From Alphaproteobacteria bacterium (GTDB taxonomy: Bacteria; Myxococcota_A; UBA796; GCA-2862545): a stretch of DNA of 64,000 nt. Below, piece after piece: positions 55,485 to 64,000 of this stretch. The first letter of the stretch is position 1; each line of letters opens with the position of its first letter. A program made the translations under genes and the position numbers. The stretch spans positions 1-64,000 of the forward strand of contig JACKET010000012.1 in NCBI GenBank assembly GCA_020632875.1. The letters are read 5' to 3'. The notes beneath the pieces were generated by a model. It was not told the DNA's origin. It saw nothing but the letters and a program-made list of their open reading frames with translations, and searched no databases.

Positions 55485-56241
55485 TGCTGGCCTCCTCCAG
55501 TGCGGCCTTCACGTGCCGGTACACGCCGGCGTCCCACGCCAGCTGACTGTGCCCGATGCCCGTGACGGCGATGTTCTTCATCTGGCTCTGCCCGCGGGCA
55601 TGCAGCGTGCTGCACCACCACGGACACACCAGATCCTGCTTCGAGTAGATCGAGGTGAGCGGGATGTGGTCGGGGAACCGGTCGCGACCCAGATCCCGGA
55701 CGAGGCGCGAGCGGGGGAGCAGGTCTCGCGCAGACGACCGCACCAGCCCGAAGCCCATGAGCCCCACGGCGACGGCCGCGGTCGGCGTGCCGTGGTGCGG
55801 GGTGCCCAGCGTGACGACCGACTTCACGCGCTTGTCTCCGCCGTGCTCCTGCACGTACTTGCGCGCGATCAGCCCGCCCTTGCTGTGCCCGATGATGTGC
55901 AGGTTCTCGAAGCCGTGCTTCTCGCACAGGCGCTCGACCTTCTCGGCGATCAGCTCGGCAGACTTCTCGACGGGGTGCGTGTTGAACCGCCAGAACAGGC
56001 CGCCGAGGTTGAACGACATCACGCTGAAGCCGTCGAATCGCAGCCGGTCCTCCATCACGTCCCAGAGGTTCCGCGTCTGGAAGAAGCCGTGCAGCAGCAG
56101 CACGCGCTCGGAGGTCGCGCCGAAGTCGTCGCGCCGCAGCACGCGGTCGTTGCCCACGTAGATCTTGCGGATGCTGCCGAGCTGATCCCGCAGTGCGCCG
56201 TACGTGCCCCACGGTACGAACAGTCGGGAGAAGTCCGCCAT
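55477..56241 (-). CDS. Alpha/beta hydrolase, lipase/triacylglycerol-lipase-like
   Basis: This 254-residue protein has VLLLHGFFQTRNLWDVMEDR (oxyanion HG), LHIIGHSKGGLIARKYVQ with nucleophile elbow GHSKG, and VVTLGTPHHGTPTA, typical of bacterial lipases. The catalytic His is probably in GIGHSQLAWD. No signal peptide is evident with start ATG 56241; ATG 56265 would overlap the divergent gene's start. It is the first gene of the long operon ending at 49853. A link to purine synthesis is not obvious. Confidence 0.82.
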
Positions 56242-56263
56242 CGCGAGTGTGTATCCTGTGCCC

Positions 56264-56737
56264 ATGAAGCTGTCCCCGTCGGCCCGATGCCTCGGGTTCC
56301 TCGCGCTGGTCGCCTGCTCGGGCGGCACGCCGGAGGACACCGACCCACCCCCACCCACCCCGTGCGGCGCCACGCCGCCCACCGTCGCGAACGCGGTGAT
56401 CGTCGACAACGGCCCGATGGACTTCGGGGGGCAGGTGTGGCCGAGCCTCCGCATCACGTTCGATGCGGCCGACGCGGATGGCGCGCTCACGGCCTACCGG
56501 ATCCTGGTGGGCTTCGACGACGACATCGATCAGATCGTCGATCTCACCGACCCGATCGTGGCGGAGAACGACTTCGGCCCCCACGACTGCTCGATCTCCG
56601 AGGCCGAGCTGTTCATCGACATCGCCGTGAACGGCGAGCCCGAGAGCGGCATCGTGACGGAGTTCGCGCTCGTGCTCGAAGACTCCGATGGGCAGCAGTC
56701 CGATCCGCCCGTGATCCTGCAGATCACGACGCCGTAG
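56264..56737 (+). CDS. Lipoprotein
   Basis: This 157-residue protein has signal peptide MKLSPSARCLGFLALVACSG with lipobox LVAC (Cys18 acylated). A Thr/Pro-rich spacer follows (TPEDTDPPPPTP). The rest is an Ig-like beta domain with acidic loops (RITFDAADADGALTAYRILV). Such domain patterns occur in myxobacterial surface lipoproteins. Function unknown. It is divergent from the lipase, with only 22 bases between starts, and convergent with the pseudokinase gene. Confidence 0.65.
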   Translation: MKLSPSARCLGFLALVACSGGTPEDTDPPPPTPCGATPPTVANAVIVDNGPMDFGGQVWPSLRITFDAADADGALTAYRILVGFDDDIDQIVDLTDPIVAENDFGPHDCSISEAELFIDIAVNGEPESGIVTEFALVLEDSDGQQSDPPVILQITTP

Positions 56738-56773
56738 GCCCGGCGTGGCGCGCCCGGGGCACGCTGCGTGACG

Positions 56774-58465
56774 CTACTCGGGCTTCTTCTCGCCGTCGGC
56801 GGGGGGCTCCCACTTCGGCGCGTCGGCATCGCGGCAGCAGCGGAAGCCGATGGACTTGTCGGAGTACGTGGTGCGCTCGTCTTTGCTGAACGCGCAGCGC
56901 GTGCCCTTCTCGGCCGCCGCGCGGACGCCGCCCTTCACCTCGACGCGGTTGGTCGAGCCGACCTGGGGGGTGCTGGTCCACTCGCGGAAGTTGCCGCTCA
57001 TGTCGAACGCGCCCCAGCCGCTGCGGCAGTTCTGCCGGGCGCCGGACCGGTAGGTCTCGTCGAGGCCGTTGCCGCAGAAGTCGGGGTCGAAGGTGTCGCC
57101 GTAGCTGTACGCGTACATCTGCGGGCCCTTGCAGGCCTTCTCCCACTCGTCGGACGTGCACAGGCGCTTGCCGACGTTCTCGCACTCCTTCGCCGCCTGC
57201 TCTTGCGTGAGCTCGAGGGTGGGCGCCGTGTTCGGGAAGTTCGGGAACTCGAAGAGGTCGATGACGAAGCCCTTCACGTCGACCACCTCGTTCACGGGCT
57301 CGGTGGGCTGGGCGAGGGAGTTGTTCTTGTCGAACTTCTCCATCCGGAGCGCGCCGGAGAGGTACGGGCCGCCCGGGACGTAGGCCATGTTCTGCGGGTG
57401 GTTCTGCAGGATCGCCTTGATCTCGGTCTCGGTCGGCATGCCGGACCGGACCTGCTCGACGACCGCGTTGCGGGCCGTGGCGTCTTCGGCTTCGGCCACC
57501 TTCACCGGGTCGGGGCGGAGGTTGAAGAGGATGATGGCGACGGCGACGATCAGGAACATCGCCATGATCATCGCGATCGCGACGATGGGCGTGAGCAGCT
57601 TGAGGTTGCTCTTCGACTCTTCGGCCGACCCGTCGAAGATGCGCTGGATGTCGATGATGAAGTCGCGCGCCGTCTGGTAGCGGTCTTCGGGGGAGTGCGC
57701 GAGCGCCAGCTCGGCCACGTTGTTCACGTGATCGGGGAGGTCGGGGCGCTTGGTCTTCGGCAGCTGGAACGTGCCGACGGGCGCGGTGCCCACGACCATC
57801 TCGTAGAACATCACGCCGGACGAGTAGACGTCGCACCGCTCGGTGGGACGGGGCTCGAAGCTCTTGAGCTCGGGCGCGATGTACTGCGCTTCACCGCGGG
57901 AGAACTCGTCTTCGGCGAGGATCGCGCTGGGCACCAGATCCCAGAAGCCGACGCCGATGAGCTTCACGTTCGCGACGAAGTTCTGCTTGCGGGGCCCGGT
58001 GCGGCGGGTCTTCACGAGCACGTACTCGGGCCGCAGCGCCCGGAACACGAACCCCGCATCCTTCGCGGCTTCGACGCCCTCGAGGATCTGGATCGTGATC
58101 TGGGCGGCTTCCTTCACGTCGAAGGGCTTGCCCTGGATCTTGTACTCCTGGATGAGCTCGCGCAGCGTGGTGCCGTCGAAGTCTTCCATCGTGACGTACG
58201 CGAGACCCTGGTGCTCGCCGAGCTCGCCGAGCTTGATCAGGTTGTCGTGCTTGCCGCCCTTCGCCTCTTTGAAGCAGCGGATCAGCTGCTCTTTGGCGTC
58301 GCGGTTCGCCACGCGCGGGCGAAGCACCAGCAGGCGGACGTACTTGCCGGACTCGCCGTGCTTCACACGGTAGGTGAGACCCAGGGGGCTCTCGTCCAGG
58401 AGATCGACGACCTCGTACTTCTTGGCGATCACGTCGCCGCGGGAGAATTCGAGCTTGTTCGTCAC
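56774..58465 (-). CDS. Transmembrane pseudokinase fused to a SUMF1/FGE-sulfatase-type domain
   Basis: This 563-residue protein starts at GTG 58465 after AAAGGA. Residues 8-270 have the Ser/Thr kinase layout but lack every catalytic residue. There is no GxGxxG, the VAIK strand reads VRLLVLRP, the HRDLKPxN loop reads FRALRPEYV, and DFG is replaced by GVG. A TM helix lies near 285-310 (VAIAMIMAMFLIVAVAIILF). Residues 350-555 outside the membrane form a SUMF1/FGE-type fold (RLCTSDEWEKACKG, GAFDMSGNFREWTST, SIGFRCCRD). It is probably a signalling scaffold with an external ligand domain; formylglycine-generating activity is doubtful. Confidence 0.82.
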   Translation of the reverse strand: MTNKLEFSRGDVIAKKYEVVDLLDESPLGLTYRVKHGESGKYVRLLVLRPRVANRDAKEQLIRCFKEAKGGKHDNLIKLGELGEHQGLAYVTMEDFDGTTLRELIQEYKIQGKPFDVKEAAQITIQILEGVEAAKDAGFVFRALRPEYVLVKTRRTGPRKQNFVANVKLIGVGFWDLVPSAILAEDEFSRGEAQYIAPELKSFEPRPTERCDVYSSGVMFYEMVVGTAPVGTFQLPKTKRPDLPDHVNNVAELALAHSPEDRYQTARDFIIDIQRIFDGSAEESKSNLKLLTPIVAIAMIMAMFLIVAVAIILFNLRPDPVKVAEAEDATARNAVVEQVRSGMPTETEIKAILQNHPQNMAYVPGGPYLSGALRMEKFDKNNSLAQPTEPVNEVVDVKGFVIDLFEFPNFPNTAPTLELTQEQAAKECENVGKRLCTSDEWEKACKGPQMYAYSYGDTFDPDFCGNGLDETYRSGARQNCRSGWGAFDMSGNFREWTSTPQVGSTNRVEVKGGVRAAAEKGTRCAFSKDERTTYSDKSIGFRCCRDADAPKWEPPADGEKKPE

Positions 58466-58545
58466 GGGTCCTTTGCCTCTTCGCCGCCCGTCGGGTGACC
58501 GCCGGACACTACCACAGAGCACTGCCCGGAAGGGCGCCGCGCCCT

Positions 58546-60285
58546 TTAACCTCTACGCCAGCTGAAGAAGCGCAGAGTGGCCCAGAAACGTCGACGCCAC
58601 ATCGAGAGGTCGAGCCACCGGGCGAACAGCACGTGGAAGCCGAGGAAGCCGAACATCACGAGCCCGAAGGCCAGCATGAACACCGCGAGCGGCCCGAAGA
58701 TCGAGAACCCGAAGATCGTCGGGCTCCACGCCGCCAGGAACAGGAACGAGCCCATGGTGATCGTGGTCGCGAAGAAGCCGAGCGACAGGCGGAGCACCGC
58801 GGATCGGATCTCGGATCTCAGGGCGCTCGCGTCGGGATCGACGGTGATCACCGTCACGTTCCCGTTCTCGAGGTCCATCACCATCTGGTTGAACTGCGTG
58901 GGCAGATCGCGGAAGTGGCCCTGCGCCTGCATCATCACCTTGGCGAGGTCGTGGGCGACGCGGTCGGGCGAGAAGCGGCGGGTCATCAGCCGCTGCGCGT
59001 AGGGGCGCACCTCTTCGACGATGTCGACGCCCGGCAGCAGGGCGCGGATCTCGCCCTCGACGAGCGCGATCGCCCGGGCGAGGACCGCGAACTCGGCGGG
59101 GAGGCTGATCTTGAACCGGGTGCACATCTGCACCACTTCCACGAACGTGGCGGTGTTCGCGAGGTCGTCGAGCGAAGCGCCGTAGTACTGCATCATCTTC
59201 TTCTCGAGCTCTTCGCGGAACGCGCGGAGGTCGACGCGGCCGTCTTTCACGGCGCCGGCGCGGTAGACGGCCATCGCGAGCGTGTCGGCGTCGCGGAAGA
59301 CCATCGAGGTGAAGGCCGAGATGATGGTGTCCTGCATGTTGCCGGTGAGCGTGCCCACGACGCCGAAGTCGAGGTAGGCGAGCCGGCCTTCGTCGGTGAC
59401 GAACAGGTTCCCGGGGTGGGGATCGCCGTGGAAGAAGCCGTAGTCGAAGACCTGGCGGTACGTGGCTTCCATGATCTGGTGCGCCACGATGCGGCGCTGC
59501 GGGCCTTCGAGCTCGTTCAGCGCGGTGCCGAGCGGCTTGCCCTTGATCATCTCCATCACGAGCACCCGGCGGGTGGACCAGCGCGGGTAGACCCGCGGGA
59601 TCTTGATGGCGCGCTCGTCGTCGCCGGTGTGGCGCAGCAGCCGCTCGGCCGCCTTGAGCTCTTGCAGGAAGTCGAGCTCGATCATGATGGCCTGGTCGAA
59701 CTCGCGCACGATGTCGGTGGGCGTGTGCAGGCCGGGGAGCGTGAACTGGCCTTCGAGCAGGTTGGCCAGGGTGTAGAGGATGTGGATGTCGCTGCGGATC
59801 TTGCGCTCGATGCCCTTGCGCTGGAGCTTCACCGCGACCTCGTGCCCGCCGTGCAGGACGGCGCGGTGCACCTGGGCGATGGACGCAGACCCGAGCGGGA
59901 CCTCGTCGAACTGCTCGAACACGTCTTCGAGGGGCTGGGTGAGCTCGGACTCGAGGACCTCGCGCACCTGGTCGAACGGCATGGGAGGGACGCGATCCTG
60001 CAGCGTCTCGAACTCCTTCAGCACGTCTTCGGGGAGGATGTCGGGCCGCACCGACAGGACCTGGCCGAGCTTCACGTAGGTCGGGCCGAGCTCGACGAGC
60101 GCCTGCCGCATGCGCCGCGCGTACGGCGCGGTCTTCGTGGTGTCGACGCCGCTGTCGAGCGCGCTCGTGATCCCGATCACGCCGAGGATGTGGCCGAAGC
60201 CGTTCTTCGCGAGCACGGCCGCGATCTCGTTCACGCGGGGGAGATCGACCAGCTGGAGCGTCTTGTTGGGGAGGGCTGCTTCCAC
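58546..60285 (-). CDS. ABC1/UbiB-family atypical kinase
   Basis: This 579-residue protein has the KxGQ motif in YVKLGQVLSVRPDILP near residue 70 and GSASIAQVHRAVLHGG, an Ala-rich loop in place of the Gly loop. VAVKLQRKG, EDFAQ-like ELDFLQE, YGFFHGDPHPGNLFV and LDFGVVGTL are also visible. Two C-terminal TM helices (about 520-565) anchor it. Homologues regulate ubiquinone synthesis or lipid transport in the membrane. GTG 60285 is preferred; upstream codons are repetitive Glu-Arg from a hexamer array. It is 80 bases upstream of the pseudokinase gene. Confidence 0.9.
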   Translation of the reverse strand: MEAALPNKTLQLVDLPRVNEIAAVLAKNGFGHILGVIGITSALDSGVDTTKTAPYARRMRQALVELGPTYVKLGQVLSVRPDILPEDVLKEFETLQDRVPPMPFDQVREVLESELTQPLEDVFEQFDEVPLGSASIAQVHRAVLHGGHEVAVKLQRKGIERKIRSDIHILYTLANLLEGQFTLPGLHTPTDIVREFDQAIMIELDFLQELKAAERLLRHTGDDERAIKIPRVYPRWSTRRVLVMEMIKGKPLGTALNELEGPQRRIVAHQIMEATYRQVFDYGFFHGDPHPGNLFVTDEGRLAYLDFGVVGTLTGNMQDTIISAFTSMVFRDADTLAMAVYRAGAVKDGRVDLRAFREELEKKMMQYYGASLDDLANTATFVEVVQMCTRFKISLPAEFAVLARAIALVEGEIRALLPGVDIVEEVRPYAQRLMTRRFSPDRVAHDLAKVMMQAQGHFRDLPTQFNQMVMDLENGNVTVITVDPDASALRSEIRSAVLRLSLGFFATTITMGSFLFLAAWSPTIFGFSIFGPLAVFMLAFGLVMFGFLGFHVLFARWLDLSMWRRRFWATLRFFSWRRG

Positions 60286-60695
60286 AGGGGAGCCTTTATC
60301 TCGATCTCGTTCTCGTTCTCGTTCTCGTTCTCGTTCTCGTTCTCGTTCTCGTTCTCGTTCTCGTTCTCGTTCTCGTTCTCGTTCTCGTTCTCGTTCTCGT
60401 TCTCGTTCTCGTTCTCCGGTCCGAGATCGAGGTCGAGGTCGAGATCGAGTCCGAGATCGAGCCCGAGATCGAGCCCCGAGGCCGAGTCCGAGTCGGAGCC
60501 GCCCACTTCCCCGAACCTGCCCCCTCCCCACCCACCCGACCAAAGAAAACCACGGGGTAGACTTTGGTTTTGGAGGGGCTTGCGCCTCCTCCTCTCGTGC
60601 GGTCCTTGGGAGGGTTTTCTTCGAGCCGGGTGGGTGGGGAGGGGGCCGGTGGGGACGAGGGCGGCCCCAACCAGACCCGTCCTCCAGGAGTCCCG
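60286..60695. repeat. Intergenic region: perfect TCTCGT hexamer array and a long inverted repeat
   Basis: This 410-base region lies between divergent genes. 60305-60416 is a perfect array of about 18.5 copies of TCTCGT. It runs into a degenerate GAGATCGAG / GAGGTCGAG array to about 60492. 60519-60551 and 60613-60646 are inverted repeats of about 33 bases (blocks CCCCTCCCCACCCACCCG and GGGTGGGTGGGGAGGGG plus the AAAGAAAACC / GGTTTTCTT block). The 61-base spacer itself contains GGAGG...CCTCC. This is not coding; it could be a cruciform-forming control region or a slippage-prone locus. Confidence 0.75.
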
Positions 60696-61010
60696 ATGTA
60701 CGAATTCTCCCACGAGTCCTACGACGCCTACCGCCTCGCCGTCGACGTTGCCCGCTGGGTCCGCAAGACCCGCTGGCCGGCGGGTTCCCCGCACCTTCGC
60801 GATCAAGCCATGCGCGCAGCCGACTCCGTCGTGCTGAACATCGCCGAGGGCTTCGGCCGGGCAGGTGCCGCCGGGCGAAACCACTTCCGCATCGCACGAG
60901 GCAGCGCCGCCGAGGTCTGCGCCGTCCTCGATCTGGTCGAGCTCGAGGAAGGTCCGGCGAAGCAGCAGCTGCTGCGTCGGGTCGGGGCGATGCTCACACG
61001 GATGCGGTGA
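60696..61010 (+). CDS. IVP-type four-helix-bundle protein
   Basis: This 104-residue protein starts at ATG 60696 after AGGAG. The pattern SYDAYRLAVDVARWVRK, DQAMRAADSVVLNIAEG and FRIARGSAAEVCAVLDLVE is that of the family first seen in intervening sequences of 23S rRNA genes (S23/IVP). Stand-alone copies are common and their function is unknown. Helices 1-4 are evident from the heptads. It follows the large inverted repeat and is read towards proS. Confidence 0.85.
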   Translation: MYEFSHESYDAYRLAVDVARWVRKTRWPAGSPHLRDQAMRAADSVVLNIAEGFGRAGAAGRNHFRIARGSAAEVCAVLDLVELEEGPAKQQLLRRVGAMLTRMR

Positions 61011-61103
61011 GCCACGCAGCGGGCCCGCCTCGACGCGGGTCCGCGTTCGTGCTCGTGGACGCGGTCGGGTTACGCGATGCGTTCGCGAAGGGAGGAGGCC
61101 ACC

Positions 61104-62597
61104 ATGGCCCAGCAGGACAGCAGCATCACGACGCGCGCCGAGAACTACTCGGCCTGGTACAACGACGTCATCGCGCAGGGCGACCTGCTCGACGACGCGC
61201 CGGTCCGTGGGTGCAAGGTCCTCAAGCCGCACGGCTTCGGCATCTGGGAGAACATCCAGAAGTTCTTCGACCAGCGCTTCAAGGACACCGGGCACGTCAA
61301 CGCGTACTTCCCGCTGTTCATCCCCATGAGCTTCCTCTCCAAAGAGGCCGCGCACGTCGAGGGATTCGCGATGGAGTGTGCGCTGGTCACGCACCACCGT
61401 CTCCGCACCACCAAAGACGAAGCTGGCAACGTGGCGGTCGAGCCCGACCCCGCGAGTCAGCTCGAAGAGCCCCTCGTGGTCCGGCCCACCTCCGAGACGA
61501 TCATCTGGCACATGTACGGGCGGTGGATCGACTCCTGGCGCGATCTCCCCATCCTGATCAACCAGTGGGCCAACGTGGTCCGCTGGGAGATGCGGACGCG
61601 TCCATTCCTCCGCACGGCCGAGTTCCTCTGGCAGGAGGGGCACACCGCCCACGCCACGGAGGCCGAGGCCGTCGAGGAGACGCTGAAGATGCTCGACATC
61701 TACGCCGAGGTCGCCGAGACCAAGCTGGCCGTGCCCGTCGTGAAGGGCCGGAAGTCCGCGCGCGAGCGCTTCGCCGGGGCCGTCGAGACGTACACGATCG
61801 AGGCGATGATGCAGAACGGCTGGGCGCTCCAGGCCGGCACGTCGCACTTCCTCGGCCAGAACTTCGCGAAGGCCTTCGACGTCACCTTCCAGACGAAGGA
61901 AGAGACGCGGGACTACGTGTGGGCCACGTCCTGGGGCGTCTCCACGCGGCTCGTCGGCGCGGTCATCATGACGCACAGCGACGACGATGGGCTGGTCCTG
62001 CCCCCCGAGGTCGCCCCCATCCAGGTGGTGCTGCTGCCCGCCGGTCCGCCGAAGGTCTGGGGGCAGGTGATGCCGAAGATCGACGAGATCGCGGCCGGCC
62101 TGAAGGCTGCGGGCATCCGCGTCAAGGTCGACGACCGTGACAACGTGCGCTCCGGCGCGAAGTTCTTCGAGTGGGAGCGGAAGGGCGTGCCCCTCCGCCT
62201 CGAGATCGGTCCCCGCGACATGGAGCAGGGCCAGGCGTTCGCGAAGCGGCGGACGGGCGGCGACAAGTTCGGGATCGCGTTCGACGGGATCGTCGAAGCG
62301 GTCCAGGCCGAGCTGACGACCATCCAGTGCGAGCTGTTCGAGCGCGCCCGGGCGCAGCGCGAGGCGTGCACCTACCGCGTCGACTCCCGCGCGGAGTTCG
62401 TCGAGAAGATCGAGACCCAGCCCGGGTTCTACCTGATCCCCTGGGGGGGTGACGACGCCGACGAGGAGGCCGTGCGCGACGAGACACGGGCGACGCTCCG
62501 CTGCTTCCCGATGGAGCAGGAGCCCTGCGACGGGCTGACCTGCCCGCTGACCGGCAAGCCCGCGCAGGAGTGGGCGATCTTCGCCCGGGCGTACTGA
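61104..62597 (+). CDS. proS: Proline--tRNA ligase (archaeal/eukaryote-like type)
   Basis: This 497-residue class II aminoacyl-tRNA synthetase charges tRNA-Pro. ATG 61104 follows GGAGGAGG. Motif 2 is in RTRPFLRTAEFLWQEGHTAH, and VVRPTSETIIWHMYGRWIDS is the proline-binding TXE region. The anticodon-binding domain starts near VVLLPAG. The C-terminal Cys-containing zinc domain ends in CDGLTCPLTGKPAQEWAIFA then RAY, the Tyr terminus typical of the ProS type 3 group. No editing domain insert is seen. It overlaps the next gene as TGATG. Confidence 0.95.
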   Translation: MAQQDSSITTRAENYSAWYNDVIAQGDLLDDAPVRGCKVLKPHGFGIWENIQKFFDQRFKDTGHVNAYFPLFIPMSFLSKEAAHVEGFAMECALVTHHRLRTTKDEAGNVAVEPDPASQLEEPLVVRPTSETIIWHMYGRWIDSWRDLPILINQWANVVRWEMRTRPFLRTAEFLWQEGHTAHATEAEAVEETLKMLDIYAEVAETKLAVPVVKGRKSARERFAGAVETYTIEAMMQNGWALQAGTSHFLGQNFAKAFDVTFQTKEETRDYVWATSWGVSTRLVGAVIMTHSDDDGLVLPPEVAPIQVVLLPAGPPKVWGQVMPKIDEIAAGLKAAGIRVKVDDRDNVRSGAKFFEWERKGVPLRLEIGPRDMEQGQAFAKRRTGGDKFGIAFDGIVEAVQAELTTIQCELFERARAQREACTYRVDSRAEFVEKIETQPGFYLIPWGGDDADEEAVRDETRATLRCFPMEQEPCDGLTCPLTGKPAQEWAIFARAY

Positions 62598-63991
62598 TGC
62601 GCGACCTCCGCCTGCGCTTCTGGCTCGCCCTGGGGCTGCCGCTCGCCGCGCTGCCCCACGGCGCGTCCGCCAAGGAGTGCCGCGAGGCGCTGGTGTGTGG
62701 CGGCGTCAGCTCGCCCGAGTCGAAAGGCGTCTGCGGGCCGAGCGGCGACCACCTGCGCTCGTACGGGCGGATGGAGGGCCTCACGGCGACGTGGAGCTCC
62801 CACAACCCCGTGCTCGCCGGGCTGAAGCTCGACGACAAGGCGACGCGCGCGTACCGCGAGACGCTGTCCGGCGGGCTCGATCCCTCCGACTACTGCTGCT
62901 ACTCGGGCTGCGCGCCGGAGGTCGAGGCCCTCGCGCCCACGCCCCGCTGCGAGGCCGGCGAGGTGGGCGTGTTCGTGTGCGGGTCCACCGCTCCGCCGGG
63001 CGAGAAGGGCGTGTGCACCGAGAGTGCGTCGTCCCTCCGGTTCGTCGGGCTGGAGCGCGTCGTGACCTACGGCCCGGACTACCCGGGCAGCCTGCACCTC
63101 GACGAGCCCATGACCGCCGCCTTCCGCGCGGCCATCGCCCCGCGTTCCGAGCCGGAGCGGCTCTGCTGCTACTCGGCGTGCCAGGCCGGGCCGCCTGTCG
63201 TGGTCGACCCGAAGGAGGTGCCCTTCGAGCCCCAGCCGAACCGCGGCCGGCCGTTCCGCGTGGCGGACGACGCGCGCACCGCGCCCGAGGTCGGCTCCGA
63301 CGCGTGGACGGCGGATCTGGACGTGGCGCCCGTCGACCTCGTGCTCCGCCCGATGCTCGCGGAGGCGTGGATCGCCGAGGCCCGCATGGAGCACGCGTCC
63401 GTCGCGGCCTTCGCGCGGCTCGGGCTGCAGCTCGTCGCGCTCGGCGCCCCGTGGGAGCTCGTGGATGCGGCGCACTTCGCGGCCCGCGACGAGATCCGGC
63501 ACGCCCGCGTGGCGTTCTCGCTCGCGACGCAGATCGGCGGCGAGGCCGTGGGTCCCGGTCCGTTCCCCGAGGCCGCGGGCGAGGTCGACCTGGACCTCGA
63601 GCGCTTCGTGCGCCACACCCTGATCGACGGGTGCATCGGCGAGGCCGTGGCGTCCGAGGAGGCTGCGCGCGCCGCGTCCGCCGCGGTCGACCCGGGGCTG
63701 GCGGAGATCCTCTGGGGCATCGCCTCCGACGAGGCGTCGCACGCGGAGCTCGGCTGGCGCGTGCTCGGCTGGATGCGCGAGCGGCACCCGGAGATCGTCG
63801 GGCGCGTCGTCCGCGAGGTGTACGGCCGGGTGCTCTCCGAGCCGTCCGTCCAGGCCGACGCGGAGTGCTGTGCCCGCTCGACCCGTGCGCACGGGCTCCT
63901 CTGCACGCACGAGCGCGCGGCCGCCCGGTCCGCCGTGCTCGATCAGGTGGTGCTGCCGATCCTGGCCGCTGCGGCGGCGAACCCGGCGTAG
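62597..63991 (+). CDS. Secreted Cys-rich protein with C-terminal ferritin-like domain
   Basis: This 464-residue protein starts at ATG 62597, with signal peptide MRDLRLRFWLALGLPLAALP. Residues 25-200 hold two similar Cys-rich modules, each ending in a CCYSGC / CCYSAC motif. From about 255 on, a four-helix ferritin-like domain shows EARMEHASVAAFARLGL, AARDEIRHARVAFSLA, GCIGEAVASEEAARA and SDEASHAELGWRVL. These are the E/H ligands of a di-iron site. Exported ferritin-like proteins of this type are known in Myxococcota. Coupled to proS translation although functionally unrelated. Confidence 0.82.
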   Translation: MRDLRLRFWLALGLPLAALPHGASAKECREALVCGGVSSPESKGVCGPSGDHLRSYGRMEGLTATWSSHNPVLAGLKLDDKATRAYRETLSGGLDPSDYCCYSGCAPEVEALAPTPRCEAGEVGVFVCGSTAPPGEKGVCTESASSLRFVGLERVVTYGPDYPGSLHLDEPMTAAFRAAIAPRSEPERLCCYSACQAGPPVVVDPKEVPFEPQPNRGRPFRVADDARTAPEVGSDAWTADLDVAPVDLVLRPMLAEAWIAEARMEHASVAAFARLGLQLVALGAPWELVDAAHFAARDEIRHARVAFSLATQIGGEAVGPGPFPEAAGEVDLDLERFVRHTLIDGCIGEAVASEEAARAASAAVDPGLAEILWGIASDEASHAELGWRVLGWMRERHPEIVGRVVREVYGRVLSEPSVQADAECCARSTRAHGLLCTHERAAARSAVLDQVVLPILAAAAANPA

Positions 63992-64000
63992 GGGGGCTTG

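Noticed and set aside
56774..58465. Active formylglycine-generating enzyme
   Set aside because: The framework of the fold is present, but the arrangement of Cys near the C-terminus (TRCAFSKDE, FRCCRD) is not convincingly the active-site pair, and no sulfatase is nearby.
60286..60897. Extending the UbiB-type protein through the Glu-Arg repeat
   Set aside because: The extension is encoded by a simple hexamer array and by an inverted repeat; GTG 60285 has a plausible ribosome site and fits the family N-terminus.
60696..61010. Accessory protein (Avd) of a diversity-generating retroelement
   Set aside because: The four-helix-bundle family is related, but no reverse transcriptase or template/variable repeat is present in the window.

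Overview
The window is high-GC (about 70 percent) bacterial DNA whose protein content points to a myxobacterium-like lineage (Myxococcota). Several features support this. There are many lipoproteins, Hanks-type Ser/Thr kinases with C-terminal membrane anchors, C-terminal sorting tails of the Cys-Gly-Cys...Arg-Arg-Arg (MYXO-CTERM-like) kind on two secreted proteins, Asp/Thr/Ser repeat proteins, and FG-GAP and pre-peptidase C-terminal (PPC) proteins. Assignment below phylum level is not possible from sequence alone.

Layout. 1-5.6 kb is an accessory segment: two regulators with related C-terminal winged helices (one IS66-TnpA-like, one a receiver-less sigma-54 activator), a DUF2325 protein, and a large serine recombinase whose reading frame runs into a tRNA-Asn gene on the other strand. 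5.7-8.3 kb holds two small lipoproteins and a peroxiredoxin-glutaredoxin gene with an in-frame TGA at the peroxidatic cysteine. A near-ideal bacterial SECIS hairpin follows that TGA, so the gene is best read as a selenoprotein. 8.3-19 kb is a signalling block: three Ser/Thr kinases, an ankyrin-SMI1/KNR4 protein, a beta-barrel-like secreted protein and a TPR-CHAT protease-like protein. 20.4-25.5 kb is a tightly overlapping operon with a P-loop kinase, a Cys-rich peptide, a MurG-like glycosyltransferase, a membrane protein, a radical-SAM enzyme and a second glycosyltransferase. 25.5-29 kb carries Asp-repeat surface proteins and another glycosyltransferase.

29.6-43.3 kb, on the minus strand, is an alpha-2-macroglobulin / PBP1C periplasmic defence-and-repair operon with an additional 1619-residue secreted partner. 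43.7-47.7 kb is a secreted trypsin-like protease operon. thrC stands alone on the plus strand. 49.9-56.2 kb is one long minus-strand operon: lipase, purM, purN, the AmmeMemoRadiSam trio (amrB, amrA, amrS) with an embedded unknown gene, and a stand-alone acyltransferase domain. 56.8-60.3 kb pairs a UbiB-like kinase with a pseudokinase-SUMF1 fusion. The window ends with an IVP-type four-helix-bundle protein, proS and a secreted ferritin-like protein.

Non-coding DNA is unusually structured. There are two divergent copies of a roughly 0.7-kb composite inverted-repeat element 30 kb apart in opposite orientation, two MITE-like elements with perfect 20-23 bp terminal inverted repeats (one has truncated a HAD-hydrolase gene), and a REP-like GGGGTCTGACCCC palindrome in three places. 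There are also heptamer and hexamer minisatellites. All functional calls are from reading motifs; no database search was run.
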